Made by a program: the position numbers and the translations under genes
From: an uncultured Sutterella sp.
GTDB taxonomy: Bacteria; Pseudomonadota; Gammaproteobacteria; Burkholderiales; Burkholderiaceae_F
Direction of reading: 5' to 3'
Length of the DNA stretch: 31,728 nt
NCBI GenBank assembly: GCA_900770335.1
Contig: CAAGKD010000148.1
Span: 1-31,728 of the forward strand
The notes under the pieces: model-generated
The model's database searches: none
What the model was told of the DNA's origin: nothing
The model's input: only the letters and a program-made list of their open reading frames with translations
Shown here: in pieces, positions 25,413-31,728 of the stretch
Layout: every line of letters starts with the position of its first letter
Numbering within the stretch: position 1 is the stretch's first letter

Positions 25413-27197
25413 ATGCAGAGAGAGGAGGAGGCGCTCGGTCGCCTCGCACGCTGCCGCGAGGAGATGTCGCGGCTTGATCTGGACGGACTGGTCGTGCCCA
25501 CAGCCGATCCGCATCTTTCCGAATACGTTCCCGCGGACTGGAAGCTCCGCGAGGCGCTCTCGGCCTTCACGGGAAGCGCGGGGACGCTGCTCGTCGCGCA
25601 TGACGCCGCGGCGCTCCTTGCAGACAGCCGCTACTGGGAGCAGGCCTCCGGGCAGCTCCCCGAAGGCATCGAGCTGCTTCGTCTCGAGGGAGACGCGGTC
25701 GGGATGATCGCGCAGTGGTTCGAGGAGAACCTTCCCGCGGAGAGCCTCGTCGGCGCGCCCGCGGAGCTCATCTCCCTGGCGACCCGCGAGCGCCTTGAGG
25801 AGGCGCTCGGAAAAGCGGGGCTGGCGCTTCGCCTGGAGTTCCCTGACATCGGCTTCATCTGGCCCGAGCGCCCGCAGGCGAAGCGCTCGCGCGTGCGCGA
25901 GATGCGCCGTCCCTGCCGGTCGCGCGGGGAGAAGCTCGGGCTCGTTCGCGACGCCCTGGCGCGCGAGGGCGCCGGATCGGTCGCGCTCACGGCGCTCGAC
26001 GACGTGGCATGGGTCACGAACCTGCGCGGCTCGGACGTTCCCTGCAATCCCGTCTTCACGGCGAACCTCATCGTCACCCGTGAGCGGGCGATGCTTTTCG
26101 TTGATGCGACGCGGCTCGAGCCCGGCGTGCGCGAGGCGCTTGAGGCGGACGGCGTCCGCACGGAGGCGCCTGAATCGTTTGAGGGCGCCCTTGAGGCGCT
26201 CCCGGACGAGGGGCTAGTCCTGATCGATCCCGATCACACGAACGCGGCGGTCGCGGCAAGGCTTCCCGAAGGAGCTGCGCTGCGCGGGCCCTCGCCCGTT
26301 CTGATGCTCAAGTGCGTGAAGACGCCCGAGGAGATCGCGGCGATCGACGAGGCGATGCTGCGCGACGCCGTCGCGCTCGCGGAGTTCTACGCCGAGCTTG
26401 ACGAGCGCCTCGCCGCAGGCGAGCGCATCACGGAGTCGCAGGCCGCGGCGATGCTGCACGCCTCTCGCGCACGGCAGCTGGAGTTCTTCGACGAAAGCTT
26501 CGAAACCATCTGCGCGTTCGGTCCGCACGGGGCGCTGCCGCACTACGCGACGCCGGGCGAGGGCGGAGCCGCGCTTGAGGGCGACGGGCTGCTCCTCATC
26601 GACTCGGGCGGGCAGTACGAGTGCGGCACGACCGACATCACGCGCATGACGCCGATCGGCAGGCCCTCGGCGGAGATGCTCCGCGACGTCGGCCTCGTCA
26701 CGCGGGCGATGCTCCGGCTGCTGCGCCTGAAGTTTCCCGAGGGGACGACGGGCGCGGGCGTGGATCTCGCCGCCCGGATCGACCTCTGGAGCGAGGGGAT
26801 GGACTTCGGCCACGGAACGGGCCACGGCGTCGGGTACGTGCTCAACGTCCACGAGGGGCCGGTCTCCATCTCGCCGCGCGCAAAGCCCGTGCCGATCGCT
26901 CCGGGCAACGTTCTTTCCGACGAGCCGGGCGTCTACCGTCCCGGCCGCTGGGGCGTGCGCGTGGAGAACCTCATGGTCTGTGAGCGCGACCGCGAGACCG
27001 AGTTCGGCGTCTTCCTGCGCTTCCGCGCGCTCACGATGATGCCGATCGACACGCGGGCGCTGCCCGAGCCCTTCGGCGAGCTCGCCGACGATCTTAACCG
27101 CTTCAACGCCGAGCGCGTCGAGCGCCTGCTGCCTCTCGTCTCCGAGCGCTGCCGCGCCTGGCTCGGCAGGGCCGTGCGCCCCGTGCGCGAGCGCTGA
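25413..27197 (+). CDS. Xaa-Pro aminopeptidase, M24B family
   Basis: These cytoplasmic dimetal enzymes remove an N-terminal residue next to proline. The 594-residue product is the long type: two creatinase-like N-terminal domains (1 to about 310) and the pita-bread catalytic domain. All five metal ligands are visible: D397 (LLIDSGGQY), D408 (GTTDITR), the histidine of the GHGTGHGVGY motif (H467/H471 region), E504 (SDEPGVY) and E518 (RVENLM). ATG 25413 is chosen because AGGAG lies 9 nt upstream; a GTG at 25404 sits directly on the Shine-Dalgarno. The C-terminal extension after the last ligand (FRALTMMPIDTRALPEPF) is typical of the eukaryote-like APP1 group. Confidence 0.94.
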   Translation: MQREEEALGRLARCREEMSRLDLDGLVVPTADPHLSEYVPADWKLREALSAFTGSAGTLLVAHDAAALLADSRYWEQASGQLPEGIELLRLEGDAVGMIAQWFEENLPAESLVGAPAELISLATRERLEEALGKAGLALRLEFPDIGFIWPERPQAKRSRVREMRRPCRSRGEKLGLVRDALAREGAGSVALTALDDVAWVTNLRGSDVPCNPVFTANLIVTRERAMLFVDATRLEPGVREALEADGVRTEAPESFEGALEALPDEGLVLIDPDHTNAAVAARLPEGAALRGPSPVLMLKCVKTPEEIAAIDEAMLRDAVALAEFYAELDERLAAGERITESQAAAMLHASRARQLEFFDESFETICAFGPHGALPHYATPGEGGAALEGDGLLLIDSGGQYECGTTDITRMTPIGRPSAEMLRDVGLVTRAMLRLLRLKFPEGTTGAGVDLAARIDLWSEGMDFGHGTGHGVGYVLNVHEGPVSISPRAKPVPIAPGNVLSDEPGVYRPGRWGVRVENLMVCERDRETEFGVFLRFRALTMMPIDTRALPEPFGELADDLNRFNAERVERLLPLVSERCRAWLGRAVRPVRER

Positions 27198-27209
27198 GGC
27201 GGCGCCGTT

Positions 27210-27234
27210 CGTCCGGCCCGCTGCGGGCCGGACG
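27210..27234 (+). terminator. GC-rich hairpin after the aminopeptidase gene
   Basis: CGTCCGGCCCG (27210-27220) pairs perfectly with CGGGCCGGACG (27224-27234) across a 3-nt loop. There is no U-tract; it may stabilise the mRNA end ahead of the true terminator. Confidence 0.5.
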
Positions 27235-27268
27235 ACTCCCGGAAAGGCAAGGAAAAACGGGACAAACG

Positions 27269-27310
27269 AAAAGCTCCCGGAGCCAGGAGGCTCGCGGGAG
27301 CTTTTCTTTC
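27269..27310. terminator. Bidirectional terminator between aminopeptidase and frdC genes
   Basis: AAAAGCTCCCG (27269-27279) pairs with CGGGAGCTTTT (27295-27305), with inner GAGCC/GGCTC pairing. T-rich runs follow on the plus strand, and on the minus strand after the stem. It serves both convergent genes. Confidence 0.9.
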
Positions 27311-27378
27311 GATCGTCTCGCCGGCGGACCGGAGGTCCGGTCCGCTGACGAAAGGAGAACGACGGTCCTTGCGAAGGA

Positions 27379-28209
27379 TTACTTCTGGTTGTACCAGGGG
27401 TTCTCGATCACATAGCGCTGGGTCTCGGCGTTGTTCGCGATCTGCTCTTCGCCGATGGCGATGTTCGTGCACATCGTGATGGAGCCGCCGACGATCATCA
27501 GCAGGGCGACGACGAGCATGACCTTGCGGAAGCCCGTGCGGTCCGTGGCGGCGCGCTGGTCCATGATCTTGCTCTCGGGATTCTTCGCGAAGATGTCCCA
27601 CTTCACGGCGAGGCGGTAGAGGCCGATCATGCCGTGCACTTCCGTGCAGACGAGGAAGAAGAACGTGTAGAGGTAGCCGTTGTGGGCGGTGTGGACGCCG
27701 ATGAGGTTCGGGTCAAAGCCGTGCGGATTGACGAGCATGCTCATCAGGTGCGGGAACACCAGGAAGAACAGGCAGAAGGCCGTGACGAACTGGAACCACC
27801 AGAGGGTCGTGTCCTCGTGATGGACGAGCTTGACGTGCGAGCGGATGCCCTGGAGCTGCTTGTAGGACGTCGGGAAGCGACGCAGAGCGCAGAACATGTG
27901 GATGATCACGCACAGGAAGATGAAGCCCACGAAGAGGACGTGCATCCAGGCGTGGTCGGAGCCGTCGAGCCAGACGCCGCCGGAGGTGGCGATGAGGTTC
28001 GCGAAGAGGTCCTTGCCGAAGTTCACGGAGCCCGTGAAGCCCATGTGGCAGAACAGGAAGATGCCGAGGATGAGGCCGGTGACGGACTGGCCGACGTCGA
28101 GTCGGGCGGTCCACTTGCTCTGGCGCTTCGCATCCTTGAGGCCGACGCCCCACACGTTGTCCGTGGCGGAGGGCGTGTGCGCGTACTTGATGGAATCAGG
28201 GGTCGTCAT
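27379..28209 (-). CDS. frdC: Fumarate reductase / succinate dehydrogenase cytochrome b subunit, Wolinella type
   Basis: This membrane subunit carries two hemes b and passes electrons from menaquinol to the fumarate reductase flavoprotein (or the reverse). The 276-residue product has about five membrane helices and many histidines placed like the heme ligands of Wolinella FrdC: FLFCHMGFTGS, SDHAWMHVLFVGF, VIIHMFCALRRFP, LVFPHLMSML, THE-like VCTEVHGMIGLYRLA. ATG 28209 follows AGGA by 9 nt; upstream in-frame sequence is not membrane-protein-like. In Wolinella the genes are frdCAB, but here a terminator follows and no frdA or frdB is next to it. Its regulatory region (28210-28470) is rich in dyads, including an FNR-type site. 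Heme comes from the hemH pathway. Confidence 0.92.
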   Translation of the reverse strand: MTTPDSIKYAHTPSATDNVWGVGLKDAKRQSKWTARLDVGQSVTGLILGIFLFCHMGFTGSVNFGKDLFANLIATSGGVWLDGSDHAWMHVLFVGFIFLCVIIHMFCALRRFPTSYKQLQGIRSHVKLVHHEDTTLWWFQFVTAFCLFFLVFPHLMSMLVNPHGFDPNLIGVHTAHNGYLYTFFFLVCTEVHGMIGLYRLAVKWDIFAKNPESKIMDQRAATDRTGFRKVMLVVALLMIVGGSITMCTNIAIGEEQIANNAETQRYVIENPWYNQK

Positions 28210-28309
28210 TTTGACTGGTCCTAGTGTGAGAGAAACTTCTTCCGGACCCTTGGGGCCCGCTGGAATAATTTGTTCGCCCGAATGATGGCGCTCGGACCGG
28301 ACATGGCGC

Positions 28310-28323
28310 TTGACAAATGTCAA
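28310..28323. promoter_or_regulatory. FNR/FixK-type binding site upstream of frdC
   Basis: TTGACAAATGTCAA is a perfect dyad matching TTGA-N6-TCAA, the pattern shared by FNR, ANR and FixK proteins (the FNR consensus is TTGAT-N4-ATCAA). It lies about 100 bp upstream of the frdC start. Anaerobic activation of frdC would fit; this is inference. Confidence 0.65.
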
Positions 28324-28370
28324 ACTTTTTTACGCCATTCGTTCTGCTTGGCTGTTCGGTTCTTCTGAAA

Positions 28371-28388
28371 ATACGTGTGAACACGTAT
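28371..28388. promoter_or_regulatory. 18-bp palindrome upstream of frdC
   Basis: ATACGTGT-GA-ACACGTAT has two perfect 8-bp arms around a 2-bp centre. It is flanked by A-runs. It looks like a dimeric regulator's operator; the regulator is unknown. Confidence 0.6.
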
Positions 28389-28424
28389 GAAAAAACACCT
28401 CTCAGGCTGAAGTCAGTCTTAATG

Positions 28425-28440
28425 CAAGGGTTAACCCTTG
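28425..28440. promoter_or_regulatory. 16-bp perfect palindrome between upp and frdC
   Basis: CAAGGGTTAACCCTTG is fully self-complementary with no spacer. Its centre is 53 bp from that of the previous palindrome. It is about 36 bp beyond the upp terminator, so it is more likely an operator for frdC than part of upp. Confidence 0.55.
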
Positions 28441-28475
28441 AATTTCGTGTTCAAAAGAATCCCGCCTCGGAGACG

Positions 28476-28513
28476 AAAAAAAGCGCGCCTTCCGGAGTTC
28501 GGAGGGGCGCGCC
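28476..28513 (-). terminator. Terminator of upp
   Basis: On the minus strand GCGCGCC-type arms (28483-28489 with 28506-28512) close a hairpin and are followed by seven T residues (28482-28476). It lies 45 bp after the upp stop. Confidence 0.88.
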
Positions 28514-28557
28514 CTTCTGAGGGATGCCGGGACCGCCGCCGGGGCGGTCTCGAGGCG

Positions 28558-29208
28558 TCACTTCGTGCCGAAGATGCGGTCGCCCGCGTCGCCGAGGCCC
28601 GGAATGATGTAGGCGTCCTCGTTGAGCTTCTCGTCGAGCGAGGCGACGTAGAGGTCAACGTCCGGGTGGAGCTTCGAGAAGACCTCAACGCCCTCGGGGG
28701 CGGCGACGAGGGCCATGAAGCGGATGTTCTCGCCCTTCACGCCGCGCTTCTTGAGCACGTCGACGGCGTGCGCGCCCGAGTAGCCCGTCGCGACCATCGG
28801 ATCGACGACGATGAAGGTGCGGTTCTCGAGGTTCGAGGGGAGCTTTACGAGATACTCGACCGGGCGGTGGTTCTCGTCGCGGTAGAGGCCGATGTGGCCC
28901 ACGCGGGCGGAGGGCATCAGGGCGAGCAGGCCGTCGGACATGCCGAGGCCGGCGCGCAGGACAGGGACGATCACGCACTTCTTGCCCGTGAGCATCGGCG
29001 ACCAGCAACGGGCGACCGGCGTCTCGATCTCCTCGAGCGAGACGGGGAAGTCGCGCGTGAGCTCGTAGCCCATGAGCATGGCGAGCTCGCTCAGCAGTAC
29101 GCGGAAGTCGCGGGTGCTCGTGCGCTTGTCACGCATCAGCGTGAGCTTGTGCTGCACGAGAGGATGATCAACGATGTGGAGGCGCGGAAAGCGGGGATCG
29201 GACTTCAT
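28558..29208 (-). CDS. upp: Uracil phosphoribosyltransferase
   Basis: Upp salvages uracil with PRPP to give UMP. The 216-residue product closely matches E. coli Upp, with the PRPP-binding VVDPMVATGYSG (about 133-144; the usual DPMLATGGS has Tyr here at one Gly), MALVAAPEGVEVFSKLHPDV, and the C-terminus IIPGLGDAGDRIFGTK. ATG 29208 is set by the family start (PRFPRLHIVDHPLVQHKLT); there is no clear Shine-Dalgarno. The gene is divergent from the LapA-domain gene and stands alone, with its own terminator. Confidence 0.97.
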   Translation of the reverse strand: MKSDPRFPRLHIVDHPLVQHKLTLMRDKRTSTRDFRVLLSELAMLMGYELTRDFPVSLEEIETPVARCWSPMLTGKKCVIVPVLRAGLGMSDGLLALMPSARVGHIGLYRDENHRPVEYLVKLPSNLENRTFIVVDPMVATGYSGAHAVDVLKKRGVKGENIRFMALVAAPEGVEVFSKLHPDVDLYVASLDEKLNEDAYIIPGLGDAGDRIFGTK

Positions 29209-29302
29209 GGGCTTCGGAGGAGGAATTCGACTCGGCGAAAACGGTTGACGGATCGTCCTGGCGCGCGGGACGCGGGACGGGTGGGCGCAAGGCGCCATTG
29301 GG

Positions 29303-29308
29303 TATTAT
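29303..29308 (+). promoter_or_regulatory. Likely -10 element of the LapA-domain gene
   Basis: TATTAT stands out in a GC-rich stretch 57 bp upstream of the GTG start. No good -35 is visible at 17 bp. Confidence 0.45.
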
Positions 29309-29364
29309 AGGAAGCGCGGCATGCGTCGCCGCCGCATAGGATTTCTCTTCGACTGGAGTTCAAA

Positions 29365-29937
29365 GTGAAGCTTCGTACGCTTGGCATGATGCTCATGCTC
29401 GTGCTGCTGGCAGTCTTTCTCATCATCAACTGGTCCGCGCTTTCCGCGCAGACGCAGGTCAACCTGATCTATACGGAGGTCACCGCTCCCCTCGGCATCA
29501 TCGTCGTCATCGCCTTCGGCTGCGTGATTGGCCTTATGCTGATCTACACGATCTGGCAGCAGGCGGGCGTCGCGATGGACATCCGCCAAGCGCACAAGGC
29601 CGAGCGCCAGGCGCGCCAGGTCGCCGACGAGGCCGAGAAGAGCCGCGTCGCCGGACTTGAGAAGGACATGCGCGCCCGCATGGATCAGCTCGAGGCGCTC
29701 ATCGTGCAGAAGAGCGAGTCGGTCGAGAAGCTCGTGCGTGAGCGCGCGGACGCGCAGTCCCGCGAGGTTGCGCTCCTGCGCGACCGGATCAAGGAGGAGC
29801 AGAGCGCCTCGCAGACGGCCGTCTCGCAGCGTCTTCTCGACATCGAGAAGAAGGTCTCGAACGTCCTGCCCGCCCCTGAGGGCGAGGTGAAGGACGAAAA
29901 GAAGAAGAAGGAGCTCTTTGGCGATCTCTTCAAGTGA
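29365..29937 (+). CDS. LapA-domain inner-membrane protein with coiled-coil tail
   Basis: LapA (YciS-like) proteins have two membrane helices; E. coli LapA works with LapB in control of lipopolysaccharide assembly. The 190-residue product has helix 1 (LGMMLMLVLLAVFLIIN, about 6-22), a short periplasmic loop (WSALSAQTQVNLIYTEVTAP), helix 2 (LGIIVVIAFGCVIGLMLIYT, about 44-63), and then a long charged coiled coil with a Lys-rich end (DEKKKKELFGDLFK). GTG 29365 has TGGAG 6-7 nt upstream and yields a standard start (MKLRTLGM). The longer C-terminal part goes beyond YciS (about 100 residues). No lapB neighbour is visible. The exact role is unproven. Confidence 0.85.
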   Translation: MKLRTLGMMLMLVLLAVFLIINWSALSAQTQVNLIYTEVTAPLGIIVVIAFGCVIGLMLIYTIWQQAGVAMDIRQAHKAERQARQVADEAEKSRVAGLEKDMRARMDQLEALIVQKSESVEKLVRERADAQSREVALLRDRIKEEQSASQTAVSQRLLDIEKKVSNVLPAPEGEVKDEKKKKELFGDLFK

Positions 29938-29972
29938 CCGGGCCTGCCCGGCCGCATCGCGCGGCCGGACGA

Positions 29973-30032
29973 AAAAGGCTCCGGCGGAGCCGCTCGCTTG
30001 GTTGCCAAGCGAGCTTCCGGCCGGAGCCTTTT
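29973..30032. terminator. Long bidirectional terminator between LapA-domain gene and fbp
   Basis: AAAAGGCTCCGG (29973-29984) pairs with CCGGAGCCTTTT (30021-30032), and an inner 10-bp hairpin (29992-30001 with 30005-30014) sits on top. It lies between convergent genes. A second GC hairpin (GCGCCCCC 30049-30056 with GGGGGCGC 30060-30067) follows near the fbp end. Confidence 0.85.
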
Positions 30033-30091
30033 CGCGTCCGCGTTGTCCGCGCCCCCGGCGGGGGCGCTTCCCGCAGCCGCCCGTCAGTCCG

Positions 30092-31090
<999 letters not shown>

Positions 31091-31141
31091 GGCTTGTTTC
31101 CTTTTTGACTGTGGGGTTTTTCGTCGGGCGGATCCGTCCGC

Positions 31142-31728
31142 TCAGGCGTGGCGGCCGAGCGCCTTGAAGATGATCTCGGCGACGTTGGGCGAAAGCTCGG
31201 CCTTCCTTGCGGCGACCGACTCGAGCGCGGCGTGCATCTTCTCGGCGAGCTGCGGCGTGTAGCGGCGCCAGTTGTCGAGCGAGCGCGCAGCGCGCGAGGC
31301 GACCTGCGGGTTGAGCCGGTTGAGCTCGAGCACCATCTCGGCCCAGAACGCGTAGCCCGATCCGTCGGTCTGATGAAACTCGGAGGGATTGTTCTGGAAG
31401 AAACCCAGCAGGAGCGCGTACACGTTGTTGGGGTTCCTCAGCGAGAAGAAGGGGCAGCGGATGAGCTCCTTCACGCGCTCGAGCACGAGCGGCTCGCCCG
31501 GGAACGAGGGCGTCGTCGCCTGGATCGTGAGCCACTTGTTGATGAGCAGCGGCTCGTTGTACCAGGCCTTGAGCGCGTCGACGGCCATGTCCTGCTTGGC
31601 GGGCGTCTGCGAGTTCGCCATCATAGAGAGCGCGGCGAGCTTGTCGGTGAGGTTGTTCGCGTTCGTGAACTGGTCCTTGATCATGATCGCCGCGCGGGGG
31701 TTGCCCGCGGCGTGCGCGTAGCCGAGGC
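31142..31728 (-). CDS. pepN: Aminopeptidase N, C-terminal part (5' end outside window)
   Basis: PepN is a large M1 zinc aminopeptidase. About 195 C-terminal residues are visible; the frame is open to the window edge (LGYAHAAGNPRAAIMIKDQF), so the internal ATG at 31684 is not the start. The visible part is the helical C-terminal domain: NNLTDKLAALSMM, LLINKWLTIQATTP, RNPNNVYALLLGFFQNNPSE, FHQTDGSGYAFWAEMVLELN and NPQVASRAARSLDNWRRY match E. coli PepN closely. The catalytic HExxH lies outside the window. fbp follows 51 bp downstream. Confidence 0.93.
   Translation of the reverse strand, partial: LGYAHAAGNPRAAIMIKDQFTNANNLTDKLAALSMMANSQTPAKQDMAVDALKAWYNEPLLINKWLTIQATTPSFPGEPLVLERVKELIRCPFFSLRNPNNVYALLLGFFQNNPSEFHQTDGSGYAFWAEMVLELNRLNPQVASRAARSLDNWRRYTPQLAEKMHAALESVAARKAELSPNVAEIIFKALGRHA

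Larger units (their letters stand above)
28210..28475 (-). promoter_or_regulatory. frdC upstream regulatory region
   Basis: The gap between frdC and upp is AT-rich relative to the window and carries three long dyads (separate entries) centred at 28316.5, 28379.5 and 28432.5. A weaker one, TTGAA-N7-TTCAA, lies at 28438-28454. A possible minus-strand -10 is CATCAT (28287-28282), which would place the start near 28275, 41.5 bp from the centre of the FNR-like site. No gene is supported. Confidence 0.6.

Overview
The window is an ordinary-looking piece of a GC-rich (about two thirds by eye) betaproteobacterial chromosome. The gene order (ferrochelatase-grpE-dnaK-dnaJ; yebC-purD-x-nadD-rsfS-rlmH-maf) is the Burkholderiales arrangement. 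A DcuB-type C4-dicarboxylate antiporter, a Wolinella-type fumarate reductase cytochrome b and a likely missing oxygen-dependent hemF point to an anaerobic or microaerophilic member such as the Sutterellaceae. The family assignment is inference. No tRNA, rRNA, CRISPR array, insertion sequence or prophage gene was seen.

Layout. 1-4969: end of hemH, then the DnaK chaperone set. grpE and dnaK each have a textbook RpoH (sigma-32) promoter and are separated by a strong terminator. GrpE carries an unusual Cys/His-rich N-terminus. 5064-9301 (minus): an RND drug efflux pump and its lipoprotein adaptor, with no outer-membrane channel or regulator beside them. 9786-11135: DcuB-type antiporter behind an AT-rich regulatory region with a 41-bp-spaced direct repeat. 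11342-12255: an EamA/DMT transporter broken by an apparent one-base deletion. 12332-14376 (minus): an M20-family amidohydrolase followed by a NarL-like response regulator with an atypical receiver. 14812-19988: yebC, purD, a secreted protein of unknown function, nadD, rsfS, rlmH and maf. 20123-20824 (minus): a six-helix membrane protein of unknown function. 21506-24934: a 1142-residue degenerate DEAD-box helicase with a tail of about 675 residues. 24977-27197: a small lipoprotein and a proline aminopeptidase. 27379-29208 (minus): frdC-like cytochrome b and upp. 29365-29937: LapA-domain protein. 30092-31728 (minus): fbp and the end of pepN.

The most unusual object is the protein at 21506-24934. 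Its fold resembles a DEAD-box helicase from the Q motif onwards, but motifs I, II, III, V and VI are all altered. It is followed by a very long charged tail with several basic clusters, like the RNA-binding scaffold half of RNase E. It is preceded by a leader of roughly 400 nt with several perfect hairpins. I read it as a non-catalytic RNA-binding scaffold, which is inference.

The second area of interest is the roughly 350-bp region upstream of the fumarate reductase cytochrome b. It holds an FNR/FixK-type dyad and two further long palindromes whose centres are 63 and 53 bp apart, close to whole numbers of helical turns. Most other genes are housekeeping genes with family-typical lengths and motifs.
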